Source of the DNA: Comamonas sp.
GTDB taxonomy: Bacteria; Pseudomonadota; Gammaproteobacteria; Burkholderiales; Burkholderiaceae_C
Assembly (NCBI GenBank): GCA_031277805.1
Contig: JAITLR010000021.1
Coordinates: 62,001-126,000, forward strand
Direction of reading: 5' to 3'
Length of the DNA: 64,000 nucleotides
Position numbers and translations under genes: made by a program. This document shows positions 46,328 to 56,210 of this stretch, piece by piece (positions within the stretch are counted from its first letter, which is position 1; each line of letters begins with the position of its first letter). The notes under the pieces were generated by a model. The model ran no database searches and was not told the origin of the DNA. It saw nothing but the letters and a program-made list of their open reading frames with translations.

Positions 46328-46354
46328 ACAAAAAACCGCCCGAAGGCGGTTTCT
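46328..46354 (-). terminator. Intrinsic terminator after rplI
   Basis: On the minus strand AAACCGCC-TTCG-GGCGGTTT, a stable UUCG-type loop hairpin, is followed by six T, 25 bases after the rplI stop. It may reduce read-through into dnaB. Confidence 0.88.
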
Positions 46355-46378
46355 TGCCAATCCGGAAACGAGTCCGAA

Positions 46379-46831
46379 TTAGGAGTGGTCGCCGTACACG
46401 GAGACGGCAACTTCTGCGGACACATCAGTGTGCAGAGCCACCACCACGGTAGCGTCGCCAACCATCTTGATAGGACCGTTGGGCATGCGAACCTGTGCCT
46501 TGTGCACTGCAAAACCGGCCTTCACCAGTTCTTCAGCGATGTCGGCATTGGTGATCGAACCGAACAGACGGCCGTCAACGCCAGCCTTCTGAGTGATCTT
46601 CACGGAAGCGCCGTTCAGCTTTTCGCCCAGTTCTTGAGCGGCAGCCAGCTTCTCGGCAGCAGCCTTTTCCAGCTCAGCGCGCTTGGCTTCGAATTCAGCC
46701 TTGGCAGCAGCTGTCGCACGACGGGCAGCGCCCGAAGGGATCAGGAAGTTGCGAGCGTAGCCGTCCTTGACCTTGACGATATCGCCCAGGTTACCCAGGT
46801 TCACAACCTTGTCGAGCAGAATAACTTGCAT
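46379..46831 (-). CDS. rplI: 50S ribosomal protein L9
   Basis: L9 binds 23S rRNA near the L1 stalk base. The 150-residue protein starts [36 protein letters not shown], the classic L9 N-domain, joined by a long charged helix to the C-domain ([20 protein letters not shown]). Length and motifs are standard. It follows rpsR with 11 bases between. Confidence 0.98.
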   Translation of the reverse strand: MQVILLDKVVNLGNLGDIVKVKDGYARNFLIPSGAARRATAAAKAEFEAKRAELEKAAAEKLAAAQELGEKLNGASVKITQKAGVDGRLFGSITNADIAEELVKAGFAVHKAQVRMPNGPIKMVGDATVVVALHTDVSAEVAVSVYGDHS

Positions 46832-46842
46832 GGTTGGACTCC

Positions 46843-47124
46843 TTAGATCTTGTGCTGGTCAGAGTAAGGAACCAGAGCCAGGAAGCGAGCGCGCTTGATG
46901 GCTGTGTTCAGCTGACGCTGGTAGATGGCGCGCGTGCCGGTCAGGCGAGCGGGCACGATCTTGCCGTTTTCGGCGATGAAGTCACGCAGTGTGTCGACAT
47001 CCTTGTAGTCGATTTCTTCGACGCCGGCGACTGTGAAGCGGCAGAAGCGCTTGCGCTTGAACAGCAGCGACTGGGTGTTGCGCTTAGGACGCTTGTCCTT
47101 GTTGAATTTCTTGAACGTGGCCAT
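46843..47124 (-). CDS. rpsR: 30S ribosomal protein S18
   Basis: S18 binds S6 in the small subunit platform. The 93-residue protein has [60 protein letters not shown], the whole family core. The N-terminal extension is basic. It lies between priB and rplI on the minus strand. Confidence 0.98.
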   Translation of the reverse strand: MATFKKFNKDKRPKRNTQSLLFKRKRFCRFTVAGVEEIDYKDVDTLRDFIAENGKIVPARLTGTRAIYQRQLNTAIKRARFLALVPYSDQHKI

Positions 47125-47142
47125 TTCTGGACCTCTTGAAAA

Positions 47143-47433
47143 TTAGTTTTGTTGAATGTCCTGAATGTGCAAAACCAGCATCTTGCTGTTGCGCGGTGTG
47201 GCCAGAAAACCTTGAAAGGTCCATTGACTACCCGGAGCCTGGCGGGCCAGCTTTTCAGCCAGCGGGCCAAAGGCCACAGCTTTTACAGATGCGGTAACGT
47301 TGCGTGCATTGCCCATTTCCTGCTGCTGCGAACTGTGTTCAATTCGCAGATCCAGCGCGGGCAGTCCGGCGGGCGTGTAACGCAGAGCAGCTTGCTCGGC
47401 GAGGGTGCCCGTCAACACAACGCGGTTTTCCAC
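47143..47433 (-). CDS. priB: Primosomal replication protein N
   Basis: PriB is a small single-stranded DNA-binding OB-fold protein of the replication restart primosome. The 96-residue protein starts with a GTG on 47431-47433 (M-ENRVVLTGTLAEQAALRYTPAGLPALDLRIEH), matching PriB in pattern and length. The GAAGGA sequence lies immediately upstream, closer than ideal, but no other start fits. It sits between rpsF (20 bases upstream) and rpsR (18 bases downstream), the usual operon position. Confidence 0.93.
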   Translation of the reverse strand: MENRVVLTGTLAEQAALRYTPAGLPALDLRIEHSSQQQEMGNARNVTASVKAVAFGPLAEKLARQAPGSQWTFQGFLATPRNSKMLVLHIQDIQQN

Positions 47434-47453
47434 TCCTTCAGAGTCTGATGCTA

Positions 47454-47816
47454 TTAAGCGTGCTCAGCCTGGTTGGCCTTGCGAGCTTCTTCGCGCTCAA
47501 CGGTCTTCATCATGGCGGAAGCAGCTGTATCAGCCTTCTTCTTCTGCACAGTCAGATGACGCAGCACGGCATCGTTGAACTTGAAGGCGTGTTCCAGTTC
47601 AGCCATCACAGCCTGGTCGGCTTCGATGTTCAGGCACAGGTAGTGAGCCTTGGCGAGCTTGTTGATCATGTAGGCCAGCTGACGACGGCCCCAGTCTTCT
47701 TCACGGTGCACCTTACCGCCACCAGCGGTAATCATGCCCTTGTAGCGCTCCAGCATGGCAGGAACTTGCTCGCTTTGATCCGGATGGATCAACAAAACGA
47801 TTTCGTAATGACGCAT
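47454..47816 (-). CDS. rpsF: 30S ribosomal protein S6
   Basis: S6 pairs with S18 in the small subunit. The ATG on 47814-47816 gives 120 residues starting [21 protein letters not shown], the family start; the in-frame codons upstream are unlikely. [35 protein letters not shown] is the conserved core. It is the first gene of the rpsF-priB-rpsR-rplI(-dnaB) operon. The upstream 312-base gap is shared with the divergent grpE. Confidence 0.97.
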   Translation of the reverse strand: MRHYEIVLLIHPDQSEQVPAMLERYKGMITAGGGKVHREEDWGRRQLAYMINKLAKAHYLCLNIEADQAVMAELEHAFKFNDAVLRHLTVQKKKADTAASAMMKTVEREEARKANQAEHA

Positions 47817-48128
47817 AACGACTCCTTTTGGGAAAACGCCGCCCACTGCGTCTTGAAGTGGTGCGGCAAGGCAAAACGTTAGATTCTAGCCGAGTGCCCG
47901 ACTGTCTGTACACTTGGCACCGGAAAACCCGGGACTTGTCACGGGACAATGCCAGACAGGACTCTCGAAGAAGAAGTGCTCACACTCTCCATGAACCTCT
48001 ACAAGCGGCAATTATGGACTTACAGTGCAATTCCCTTCCGACCCGAGAGAGGACAAGGCTTGAAATAGAACTGCCTGCGCCTATCTAGTCATCAGACTGA
48101 TACAAGTTTTGAGAAACCTTCACCACCT
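47817..48128. other. Divergent intergenic region between rpsF and grpE
   Basis: This 312-base gap should hold the promoters of both rpsF (leftward) and grpE (rightward). It contains a sigma-32-like element at 48059-48086 and a CCCGGGACTTGTCACGGGAC stretch with a short imperfect inverted repeat. No gene or repeat of the families seen elsewhere was recognised. Confidence 0.5.
48059..48086 (+). promoter_or_regulatory. Candidate sigma-32 (heat-shock) promoter of grpE-dnaK-dnaJ
   Basis: CTTGAAA at 48059-48065 is followed after 13 bases by GCCTATCT at 48079-48086, a good match to the CTTGAAA and CCCCATNT heat-shock promoter elements. It lies about 45 bases before the grpE start. Confidence 0.7.
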
Positions 48129-48674
48129 ATGACCGAGAACAACAATCCCAACCCATTCAATGACGCCAGCCCTGAGGAAGTGGAAGCCGCAATGGCCGCC
48201 AATGCGTCGGACGAGCTGGAGCGTCTGAAGGCAGAGCTGGAAGAACTCAAGGCCAAGAGCAGCGAGCTGGCCGACCAGTATCTGCGCGCCAAGGCCGAGG
48301 CCGAGAACGTACGCCGCCGCTCCGAAGAGGATGTGGCCAAGGCCCGCAAGTTCGGCATCGAAGGCTTTGCCGAAAGCCTGCTGCCCGTGATCGACAGCCT
48401 GGACGCGGCCCTGTCCATCCAGAACGCCACGCCCGAGCAGCTGCGCGAAGGCTCCGACGCCACGTTGCGTCAGCTGACTGCGGCCCTGGAACGCAACAAG
48501 GTTCTGGCGATCAATCCCGCCGCCGGCGAGAAGTTCGACCCCCACCACCACCAGGCCATCAGCATGGTGCCTGCCGAACAACCCGCGAACACTGTCGTCA
48601 ACGTGCTGCAGAAGGGCTACGTGATTGCAGACCGCATTTTGCGCCCGGCACTGGTGACCGTGGCCCAGGGCTGA
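48129..48674 (+). CDS. grpE: Nucleotide exchange factor GrpE
   Basis: GrpE releases ADP from DnaK. The 181-residue protein has a long N-terminal coiled coil (about 30-85: [36 protein letters not shown]) and the C-terminal beta domain with [41 protein letters not shown], typical of the family. It precedes dnaK by 117 bases on the same strand. The region upstream has a heat-shock promoter candidate. Confidence 0.97.
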   Translation: MTENNNPNPFNDASPEEVEAAMAANASDELERLKAELEELKAKSSELADQYLRAKAEAENVRRRSEEDVAKARKFGIEGFAESLLPVIDSLDAALSIQNATPEQLREGSDATLRQLTAALERNKVLAINPAAGEKFDPHHHQAISMVPAEQPANTVVNVLQKGYVIADRILRPALVTVAQG

Positions 48675-48723
48675 TCGCCACAGAATTCACAAGCCAGAGG
48701 CGCAAATATTGTGAGCAAGGACT

Positions 48724-48751
48724 CTTGAAGACACTCACAGGCGCCCTTAAC
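48724..48751 (+). promoter_or_regulatory. Weak sigma-32-like site before dnaK
   Basis: CTTGAAG is followed after about 13 bases by CCCTTAAC in the 117-base grpE-dnaK gap. Only part of the -10 element matches. A GTGAG/CTCAC inverted repeat overlaps it. It could be a secondary promoter giving extra DnaK. Confidence 0.35.
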
Positions 48752-48791
48752 TGACTTTCAAGCAAACATTCAACAGATTACGGAGAGAATT

Positions 48792-50732
48792 ATGGGAAAA
48801 ATCATTGGTATTGACCTGGGCACAACCAACAGTTGCGTCGCCATCCTGGACGGCAACAACACCCGCGTGATTGAAAACAGCGAAGGTGCCCGCACTACTC
48901 CCTCCATCGTCGCCTACCAAGACGACGGCGAAATCCTGGTTGGCGCCTCCGCCAAGCGCCAGGCCGTCACCAACCCCAAGAACACCATCTACGCCGCCAA
49001 GCGCCTGATCGGTCGCAAGTTCGACGAAGCCGAAGTGCAAAAGGACATCGGCCTGATGCCTTTCCAGATCATCAAGGCTGACAACGGTGACGCCTGGGTG
49101 CAGGTGCGTGACGAAAAGCTGGCTCCACCCCAGATCAGCGCCGAAGTGCTGCGCAAGATGAAGAAGACCGCCGAGGACTTCCTGGGCGAAGCCGTGACCG
49201 AAGCCGTCATCACCGTGCCCGCCTACTTCAACGACGCACAGCGCCAGGCCACCAAGGATGCTGGCCGTATCGCCGGTCTGGAAGTCAAGCGCATCATCAA
49301 CGAACCCACCGCTGCTGCCCTGGCCTTCGGTCTGGACAAGTCCGGCAAGGGTGACCGCAAGGTGGCCGTGTATGACCTGGGCGGTGGTACGTTCGACGTT
49401 TCCATCATCGAAATCGCCGACGTGGACGGCGAAAAGCAGTTCGAAGTGCTGTCGACCAACGGCGACACCTTCCTGGGCGGCGAAGACTTCGACCAGCGCA
49501 TCATCAGCTACATCATCGACGAGTTCAAGAAGGAACAAGGCGTTGATCTGTCCAAGGACGTGCTGGCCCTGCAGCGCCTGAAGGAAGCTGCCGAAAAGGC
49601 CAAGATCGAGCTGTCGAACTCCGCCCAGACCGATATCAACCTGCCTTACATCACGGCCGATGCCACAGGTCCCAAGCACCTGAACATCAAGCTGACCCGC
49701 GCCAAGCTGGAAAGCCTGGTTGACGACCTGATCGAGCGCACGATTGCTCCTTGCCGCACCGCCATCAAGGATGCCGGCATCTCCGTGTCCGACATCGACG
49801 ACATCATCCTGGTCGGCGGCATGAGCCGCATGCCCAAGGTGCAGGAAAAGGTCAAGGAGTTCTTCGGCAAGGATCCCCGCAAGGACGTGAACCCTGACGA
49901 AGCCGTGGCCGTGGGCGCTGCCGTGCAAGGTCAGGTGCTGGGTGGCGAGCGTTCCGACGTTCTGCTGCTGGACGTGACCCCTCTGTCCCTGGGTATCGAA
50001 ACCCTGGGCGGCGTCATGACCAAGATGATCAGCAAGAACACGACCATCCCCACGAAGTTCGCGCAGACCTTCTCGACCGCCGAAGACAACCAGCCCGCCG
50101 TGACCATCAAGGTGTTCCAGGGCGAGCGTGAAATCGCCAGTGCCAACAAGCTGCTGGGCGAGTTCAATCTGGAAGGCATTCCACCAGCAGGTCGTGGCGT
50201 GCCCCAGATCGAGGTGAGCTTCGACATCGACGCCAACGGCATCCTGCACGTGGGCGCCAAGGACAAGGCCTCGGGCAAGGAAAACAAGATCACCATCAAG
50301 GCCAACTCCGGTCTGTCGGAAGACGAAATCCAGAAGATGGTCAAGGATGCGGAACTGAACGCCGCTGACGACAAGAAGAAGCTGGAACTGGTGACCGCCA
50401 AGAACCAGGGCGAAGCCGCTGTCCACAGCGTCAAGAAGAGCCTCTCCGAACATGGCGACAAGCTGGAAGCCTCCGAAAAGGAAGCTATCGAAGCTGCAGT
50501 CAAGGAACTGGAAGAAGCTCTGAAGGGCGAAAACAAGGACGACATCGATGCCAAGACCACGGCGCTGATGACCACTGCCCAGAAGCTGGGCGAGAAGATG
50601 TACGCTGATGCACAGGCCGCTGGCGGTGCTGAAGCGGCTGCCGCAGCCGGTGCTGCAAGTGCAGGTGCATCGGCCGCTGCTTCTGACGACAACGTCGTTG
50701 ATGCTGAAGTCAAGGAAGTCAAGAAGGACTAA
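48792..50732 (+). CDS. dnaK: Molecular chaperone DnaK (Hsp70)
   Basis: DnaK is the Hsp70 chaperone. The 646-residue protein starts [19 protein letters not shown] with the phosphate-binding loop, and has [31 protein letters not shown] and [10 protein letters not shown] motifs in the ATPase domain (1-385). The substrate-binding domain with [19 protein letters not shown] follows, then the helical lid and an Ala/Gly-rich C-terminal tail ending in EVKEVKKD. It is between grpE and dnaJ, the usual operon. GGAGAGAATT provides a strong ribosome-binding site. Confidence 0.98.
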   Translation: MGKIIGIDLGTTNSCVAILDGNNTRVIENSEGARTTPSIVAYQDDGEILVGASAKRQAVTNPKNTIYAAKRLIGRKFDEAEVQKDIGLMPFQIIKADNGDAWVQVRDEKLAPPQISAEVLRKMKKTAEDFLGEAVTEAVITVPAYFNDAQRQATKDAGRIAGLEVKRIINEPTAAALAFGLDKSGKGDRKVAVYDLGGGTFDVSIIEIADVDGEKQFEVLSTNGDTFLGGEDFDQRIISYIIDEFKKEQGVDLSKDVLALQRLKEAAEKAKIELSNSAQTDINLPYITADATGPKHLNIKLTRAKLESLVDDLIERTIAPCRTAIKDAGISVSDIDDIILVGGMSRMPKVQEKVKEFFGKDPRKDVNPDEAVAVGAAVQGQVLGGERSDVLLLDVTPLSLGIETLGGVMTKMISKNTTIPTKFAQTFSTAEDNQPAVTIKVFQGEREIASANKLLGEFNLEGIPPAGRGVPQIEVSFDIDANGILHVGAKDKASGKENKITIKANSGLSEDEIQKMVKDAELNAADDKKKLELVTAKNQGEAAVHSVKKSLSEHGDKLEASEKEAIEAAVKELEEALKGENKDDIDAKTTALMTTAQKLGEKMYADAQAAGGAEAAAAAGAASAGASAAASDDNVVDAEVKEVKKD

Positions 50733-50771
50733 GCGCGGGCAGGTCCTGGCCTCAAACCCGTGACCGCTTGC

Positions 50772-50805
50772 CGCCGCGCCGAGCTCTGAACAGAGCTGGC
50801 GCGGC
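50772..50805 (+). other. Stable hairpin between dnaK and dnaJ
   Basis: CGCCGCGCC-(G)-AGCTCTG pairs with CAGAGCT-GGCGCGGCG around a two-base turn. There is no following T run, so it may lower read-through or protect the dnaK mRNA 3' end from decay instead of terminating. Confidence 0.65.
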
Positions 50806-50834
50806 GTTGCTGTTCTATCCGACCGGAAAACAAC

Positions 50835-51962
50835 ATGTCCAAACGTGACTATTACGAAGTTCTGGGCGTTGCCAAAAGCGCCTCGGACGATGAAATCAAA
50901 AAGGCTTATCGCAAGCTTGCGATGAAGCACCACCCCGATCGCAACCAGGGTGACAAGGCCAAGGCGGCCGAGGAGCAGTTCAAGGAGGTCAAAGAGGCCT
51001 ACGAAATGCTTTCCGACGGCCAGAAGCGTGCAGCCTACGATCAGTACGGCCATGCCGGCGTCGATCCCAATCGCGGCATGGGCGGCGGTGAAGGCTTTGG
51101 CGGCTTTGCCGAAGCCTTTGGCGATATCTTTGGCGATATGTTCAGCCAGGGCCGCGGCGGCCGTGGTGGCCGCCAGGTCTATCGCGGCAACGACCTCAGC
51201 TACTCCATGGAAATCTCCCTGGAAGAGGCCGCCAAGGGCAAGGATGCCCAGATCCGCATTCCCAGCTGGGACAGCTGCGACACCTGCCACGGCAGCGGCG
51301 CCAAGCCCGGCACCAGCACCAAGACCTGCACCACCTGCAACGGTATAGGCACGGTGCAGATGCGCCAGGGCTTCTTCAGCGTTCAGCAGACCTGCCCGCA
51401 CTGCCGCGGCACCGGCAAGATCATTCCCGAGCCCTGCACCAGCTGCGGCGGCCAGGGCAAGGTCAAGCATCAGAAGACCCTGGAAGTCAAGATTCCAGCC
51501 GGCATCGACGACGGCATGCGCATCCGCTCGGCCGGCAACGGTGAGCCCGGTACCAATGGCGGCCCGGCTGGCGACCTCTATATCGAGATCCGCGTCAAGG
51601 ATCACGACATCTTCGAGCGCGATGGCGACGACCTGCACTGCAACGTGCCCGTAAGCTTCATCACCGCAGCCCTGGGCGGCGAGATTGAAGTGCCGACACT
51701 GGCAGGCAAGGCCGCCATCGATATCCCCGAAGGCACCCAGGCCGGCAAGCAGTTCCGCCTGCGCGGCAAGGGCATCAAGGGCGTGCGCTCCAGCTACCCA
51801 GGCGACCTGTACTGCCACATCGTCGTGGAAACGCCGGTCAAGCTCACCGAGTACCAGCGCAAGCTGCTCAAGGATCTGGACGAGTCCCTCAAGAAGGGCG
51901 GCTCCAAACATTCACCCAGCGGCGAAAGCTGGACAGACCGCCTGAAGAGCTTCTTCAGTTAA
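50835..51962 (+). CDS. dnaJ: Chaperone protein DnaJ (Hsp40)
   Basis: DnaJ delivers unfolded substrates to DnaK and stimulates its ATPase. The 375-residue class A protein has the J domain (1-70) with the HPD motif in MKHHPDRNQ, a Gly/Phe-rich linker, and a zinc domain with four CxxCxGxG repeats: [24 protein letters not shown] and CTSCGGQG. The C-terminal peptide-binding domains and a short tail follow. It follows dnaK on the same strand. Confidence 0.98.
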   Translation: MSKRDYYEVLGVAKSASDDEIKKAYRKLAMKHHPDRNQGDKAKAAEEQFKEVKEAYEMLSDGQKRAAYDQYGHAGVDPNRGMGGGEGFGGFAEAFGDIFGDMFSQGRGGRGGRQVYRGNDLSYSMEISLEEAAKGKDAQIRIPSWDSCDTCHGSGAKPGTSTKTCTTCNGIGTVQMRQGFFSVQQTCPHCRGTGKIIPEPCTSCGGQGKVKHQKTLEVKIPAGIDDGMRIRSAGNGEPGTNGGPAGDLYIEIRVKDHDIFERDGDDLHCNVPVSFITAALGGEIEVPTLAGKAAIDIPEGTQAGKQFRLRGKGIKGVRSSYPGDLYCHIVVETPVKLTEYQRKLLKDLDESLKKGGSKHSPSGESWTDRLKSFFS

Positions 51963-51978
51963 GCACGGCGAAGCCTGC

Positions 51979-52016
51979 AAAAAAGCCCATCGGCAAATGC
52001 CTGATGGGCTTTTTTC
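51979..52016 (+). terminator. Intrinsic terminator after dnaJ
   Basis: AAAAAAGCCCATC and GATGGGCTTTTTT form a long stem with a GC-containing loop and T run, 16 bases after the dnaJ stop. The A-run also allows use by the convergent Sel1-repeat gene. Confidence 0.9.
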
Positions 52017-52078
52017 ATCGCCAGGCCGTCCCACGCCCCTCATCTTGAAGAGGCTGCGTGGATCCCATATCCAGAGAT

Positions 52079-53386
52079 TTATTCTCTGACAGGCTTCCAG
52101 GCGCTGACCTGGCGCTGGATGCGCACACGCTCGGCCGCACTCAGCTCCTGCTCCGCCGTCTCCACCCGGCTTTGCAGCGCGGGATCCTGTTGGCGGGCAA
52201 TCAGCAGCCAGTAATAGGCCTTGGCCATATCCTTGTCCACGCCCTGACCGCCTGCATACATGGCGGCCAGATTGGACTGCGCCAATGTATATCCCTGTTT
52301 GGAGGCTCGCTCGAACCAGCGTGCTGCGGTCTTTGCATCCTGGCTCACCCCCTGACCGTTGGCATAGAGAAAACCCAGTGACGACTGAGCGGCGGCATTA
52401 CCCTGGTTCGCCGATTTGTCCAGCCATTTCGCGGCTCGCTGCAGATCCTGCGGCACCAAGGCACCCACGGCGTAGATCATGCCCGTGTTGTATTGCGCAT
52501 CCGCATGCCCCTGCTCGGCCGCCTTCTCAAACCATTGCAGGGATGCACGGCCATCCTCCTTGATACCGCGGCCGCTGGAAAGCATCACACCCAGGCTGTA
52601 CTGGCCCGCAGCCTCACCGCTTTGCGCCGAGCGCTGGAACCACTGCGCAGCCTGCGCATCGTCCTTGGCCACTCCACGTCCTTCGGCGTACATCAGGCCC
52701 AGATTGTTCTGGGCAATACCGTCACCCTGCTCTGCGGCCTTGCCATACCAGCGCACTGCCTGCTGCTCATCCTGGCTCACACCACGCCCATTGGCATACA
52801 TCACACCCAGATCGGACTGGGCGGGCGCATAGCCCTGATCGGCAGACTTGCGATACCACTGCACGGCCTGTGCCAGATCCAGCTTCACACCCTTGCCAAA
52901 ACGATAGCGTGATCCCAGCAGATACTGAGCCTTGGCATCGCCGGTCTGGGCCGTTGCCCGAATCGATTCAAACTCCCTGGCATCTTCCACCTGGTCGGAC
53001 TTGGCATTGCCGGGCGACCAGTGCTCCAGCCCCATGGGCGCAGCCGCCGCAGCCGCACCAACCGCAGCGCCACGCGCAACATGACCGCCACGCGCTGTCT
53101 TTTTGCTAGCGCCCTTGCCTGTTGCTTTGCCTGTTGCGGCAGCTTTACCCCCCTTACCCGGCTTGGCGGCTGCAGCCGCACTCTTGCTGGCAGGTTTGCT
53201 TGCGGGTTTGGCCGCTGTGCTGGTCTTCCCCTTGGCGACGGCAGGCACAGAAACAACGCTCCCCAGAGTCAGGGCAGCAGCCAGCACGCAAAGTTGCCCC
53301 CAGCGCCTGCCTGCATTCGACGGCACCGGCAAAGTGGGTGCAGCCGTGATTTCACTTTTGCTCATTTCGATATTGGAGGCTCTCAT
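52079..53386 (-). CDS. Sel1-repeat exported protein
   Basis: The 435-residue protein has a hydrophobic signal-like segment at about 28-48 (LCVLAAALTLGSVVSVPAVA), then a long Ala/Lys/Gly-rich low-complexity linker (about 50-115). The C-terminal half has seven tandem Sel1/TPR-like repeats of about 36 residues, each with the pattern AxxxLGxMYxxGxGVxxDxxxAxxWxxKAAxQG (about 150-400). Such proteins mediate protein contacts, often in the periplasm. The ATG at 53386 is chosen; a second at 53365 is possible. It is divergent from a LysR gene over a 338-base gap and convergent with dnaJ. Confidence 0.88.
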   Translation of the reverse strand: MRASNIEMSKSEITAAPTLPVPSNAGRRWGQLCVLAAALTLGSVVSVPAVAKGKTSTAAKPASKPASKSAAAAAKPGKGGKAAATGKATGKGASKKTARGGHVARGAAVGAAAAAAPMGLEHWSPGNAKSDQVEDAREFESIRATAQTGDAKAQYLLGSRYRFGKGVKLDLAQAVQWYRKSADQGYAPAQSDLGVMYANGRGVSQDEQQAVRWYGKAAEQGDGIAQNNLGLMYAEGRGVAKDDAQAAQWFQRSAQSGEAAGQYSLGVMLSSGRGIKEDGRASLQWFEKAAEQGHADAQYNTGMIYAVGALVPQDLQRAAKWLDKSANQGNAAAQSSLGFLYANGQGVSQDAKTAARWFERASKQGYTLAQSNLAAMYAGGQGVDKDMAKAYYWLLIARQQDPALQSRVETAEQELSAAERVRIQRQVSAWKPVRE

Positions 53387-53724
53387 AACTCACATTTTTG
53401 CAGCAAATAGCCCAGACAGGACGCCCTTTACTGACGGTTAACACTTGCAAGCATCGTTGCAGATGTCGCGCAGCGGAATTATTCATGGAATTGGGCACAA
53501 GCTATTGCCGGGCATGCGACAACCGCTATCAATTTTGCGAAATATGGAAACATCTGCTCACCCCCCTTCAATAGCCATCTCGATGGCCATCGAAAATCAC
53601 GATTGGCACCATCTCCATTGATTAACCATCTCGAAACAAGACATCTCATTCAAAGATGGATGAATGGTTTTTAATCGGTAAAAATACATAAAACTTCTCG
53701 AAATGAGAAGACTTGAGCCAGCCC
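53387..53724. promoter_or_regulatory. AT-rich divergent region with palindromes between Sel1 and LysR genes
   Basis: The 338-base gap is AT-richer than its surroundings. It contains the perfect 14-base palindrome TCGATGGCCATCGA at 53580-53593 and four CATCTC hexamers at about 53577, 53610, 53627 and 53642. These could be binding sites of the LysR-type regulator. No coding sequence was recognised. Confidence 0.5.
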
Positions 53725-54693
53725 ATGAAGAATTCAGAGCGCAGCTTTGCGCGCCGCATCGATCTCACCTCTCTCCAATTGTTCGTCGCCGTGTGCGAAC
53801 TGGGCAGCATTGGCCGTGCCGCAGAGCGCGAGTTCATTGCCGCCTCGGCAGTCAGCAAGCGCCTGTCCGATCTGGAAGCCACGGTAGACACCGCCCTACT
53901 CTATAGGCACAGCCGTGGCGTGACATTGACGCCTGCCGGCGAGAGCCTGTTGCACCACGCTCGCAATGTGCTGTATGGGCTGGAGCGCATGCAGGGCGAG
54001 CTCTCCGAGTACGCAGACGGCGTGCGTGGCCATGTGCGCATGCACGCCAATATGTCGGCCATCGTGCAGTTCCTGCCAGAGGACTTGGGTGCCTTCGCCC
54101 GCGAGCATGGCCAGATCAAGATCGACCTGCAGGAGCACCTGAGCCCAGACGTGCTGAGCGCCGTGGCCGAGGGCACTGCCGACATCGGCATCTGCACGCT
54201 GGGCAATATCAAAAGCAGCGAAAGCAACCAGGCCAACGTACCGCTGACCCAGGGCAATGTAGCTCTGCAATACCGCAACTACCGTGAAGACCGCTTGGTT
54301 GTCGTCGTGCCTGAGCGCCATGCACTGGCTTCGCGTGACAGCGTGGCTTTTTCCGAAGTGCTGGAATGGGACATCGTCGGCCTGCACGCCGGCTCGTCCA
54401 TCAGCCTGGCCATGCGCGCCGCTGCAGCCCAGGCCGGCCACGCGCTGCATCAGCGCATCCAGGTCACCAGCCTGGACGCCATGTGCCGCATGATCGACAA
54501 CGGCCTGGGGCTGGGCCTGCTGCCCGACCGCGCCTTCGAGCTCATGCATGGCGTGGGCCATCTGCGAGCCGTTCAACTCAGCGATGACTGGGCTCAGCGC
54601 GAGCTCTGCGTGGTCGCCCGCGATTTTGACGCCCTGCCCGTCACCGCCCGCCTACTGGTGGATCATCTTTGCCCCACCAGCGCCAAGGCCTGA
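53725..54693 (+). CDS. LysR-family transcriptional regulator
   Basis: The ATG at 53725 gives a 322-residue LysR-type regulator. The N-terminal winged helix-turn-helix (RRIDLTSLQLFVAVCELGSIGRAAEREFIAASAVSKRLSDLEATVDTALLYRHSRGVTLTPAGESLL) is followed by the effector-binding domain (about 95-310: GHVRMHANMSAIVQFLPEDLGAF...DIGIC). The target and effector are unknown. leuC follows after 63 bases on the same strand, and the Sel1 gene is divergent, so either could be its target. Confidence 0.93.
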   Translation: MKNSERSFARRIDLTSLQLFVAVCELGSIGRAAEREFIAASAVSKRLSDLEATVDTALLYRHSRGVTLTPAGESLLHHARNVLYGLERMQGELSEYADGVRGHVRMHANMSAIVQFLPEDLGAFAREHGQIKIDLQEHLSPDVLSAVAEGTADIGICTLGNIKSSESNQANVPLTQGNVALQYRNYREDRLVVVVPERHALASRDSVAFSEVLEWDIVGLHAGSSISLAMRAAAAQAGHALHQRIQVTSLDAMCRMIDNGLGLGLLPDRAFELMHGVGHLRAVQLSDDWAQRELCVVARDFDALPVTARLLVDHLCPTSAKA

Positions 54694-54756
54694 AAGCGGC
54701 CTTCGACCGTACCGAATAAACCACCCAACAACCCAACTCACGAGAGCAATAGCACC

Positions 54757-56178
54757 ATGGGACGCACCCTCTACGACAAGATTTTTGACGAGCACGTCGT
54801 TCACACCGAGGAAGACGGGACCTCCATCCTCTACATCGACCGCCATCTGGTGCACGAAGTGACCAGCCCCCAGGCATTTGAAGGTCTGCGTGAGGCTGGC
54901 CGCAAGCTGTGGCGCACCAGTTCCGTGGTGGCCACGGCCGACCACAACACGCCCACCGATGGTTGGGAACGCGGCTATGACGGCATTGCCGATCCGATCA
55001 GCAAGGAACAGATCGTCACGCTCAACAGCAACATCGCCGAATTCGGTGCGGCCGCCTTCTTCCCCTTCATGGACAAGGGTCAGGGCATTGTCCACGTGAT
55101 GGGCCCCGAGCAGGGCGCCACGCTGCCCGGCATGACCGTGGTCTGCGGCGACAGCCACACCTCCACGCACGGCGCTTTTGGTGCGCTGGCTCACGGCATC
55201 GGCACCTCCGAGGTCGAGCATGTGATGGCCACCCAGACCCTGCTGGCCAAGAAGGCCAAGAACATGCTGGTGCAAGTCAATGGCAAGGTGGCCCCCGGCA
55301 TTACCGCCAAGGACATTGTTCTCGCCATCATCGGCAAGATCGGCACCGCCGGCGGCACGGGCTACACCATCGAGTTTGCCGGCGAAGCGATCCGCGATCT
55401 GTCCATCGAAGGCCGCATGACGGTCTGCAATATGGCCATCGAAGGCGGCGCACGCGCTGGCCTGGTGGCCGTGGACGAAAAAACCGTCAACTACATCAAG
55501 GGCCGCCCCCTGGCGCCCACGGGTGGCGAATGGGATGCCGCCGTCAGCTACTGGAAGACACTGCATTCCGACGCCGATGCCAAGTTTGACCGCGTGGTGG
55601 AGCTGAACGCCGCCGATATCGTGCCGCAGGTGACCTGGGGCACCAGCCCCGAGATGGTGCTGGGCATTGACGCCAGCGTACCTGATCCCGATAAGGAAAA
55701 AGACGCCAACAAGCGTGGTGCCATCGAGCGTGCGCTGACCTATATGGCGCTGGAGCCCGGCAAGCCTCTGAACGATATTTTCGTGGACAAGGTCTTCATC
55801 GGCTCCTGCACCAACAGCCGCATCGAGGACATGCGCGAAGCCGCGACCGTGGTCAAGAAGCTGGGCCAGAAAGTGGCCAAGAACATCAAGCTGGCCATGG
55901 TCGTGCCCGGCTCCGGCCTCGTGAAGGAGCAAGCCGAACGCGAAGGCCTGGATGTGATCTTCAAGGCCGCCGGATTTGAATGGCGCGAGCCCGGCTGCTC
56001 CATGTGCCTGGCCATGAACGCCGACCGCCTGGAACCCGGCGAGCGCTGCGCATCGACCTCCAACCGCAACTTCGAAGGCCGCCAGGGCGCGGGCGGTCGC
56101 ACCCACCTCGTGAGCCCCGCCATGGCCGCCGCAGCCGCCATCCACGGCCATTTCGTGGATATCCGCAAGTTCGCGTAA
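54757..56178 (+). CDS. leuC: 3-isopropylmalate dehydratase large subunit
   Basis: LeuC, with LeuD, isomerises 2-isopropylmalate to 3-isopropylmalate in leucine synthesis. The 473-residue protein starts [21 protein letters not shown]. The [4Fe-4S] cluster cysteines are in [14 protein letters not shown] and [33 protein letters not shown] is another signature. It is followed by leuD after 32 bases. No leader peptide or attenuator was recognised in the 63 bases after the LysR gene. Confidence 0.98.
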   Translation: MGRTLYDKIFDEHVVHTEEDGTSILYIDRHLVHEVTSPQAFEGLREAGRKLWRTSSVVATADHNTPTDGWERGYDGIADPISKEQIVTLNSNIAEFGAAAFFPFMDKGQGIVHVMGPEQGATLPGMTVVCGDSHTSTHGAFGALAHGIGTSEVEHVMATQTLLAKKAKNMLVQVNGKVAPGITAKDIVLAIIGKIGTAGGTGYTIEFAGEAIRDLSIEGRMTVCNMAIEGGARAGLVAVDEKTVNYIKGRPLAPTGGEWDAAVSYWKTLHSDADAKFDRVVELNAADIVPQVTWGTSPEMVLGIDASVPDPDKEKDANKRGAIERALTYMALEPGKPLNDIFVDKVFIGSCTNSRIEDMREAATVVKKLGQKVAKNIKLAMVVPGSGLVKEQAEREGLDVIFKAAGFEWREPGCSMCLAMNADRLEPGERCASTSNRNFEGRQGAGGRTHLVSPAMAAAAAIHGHFVDIRKFA

Positions 56179-56210
56179 GCCATCGAGACACAAGATTCTG
56201 GAATCACACC

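Noticed and set aside
48747-51911. 1054-residue reading frame opposite dnaK-dnaJ
   Set aside because: It mirrors the strong codon bias of dnaK and dnaJ; antisense open frames in this style are common in high-GC genomes and no domain or start signal was seen.
54652-56193. 513-residue frame opposite leuC
   Set aside because: It is antisense to the certain LeuC gene without a recognisable motif.
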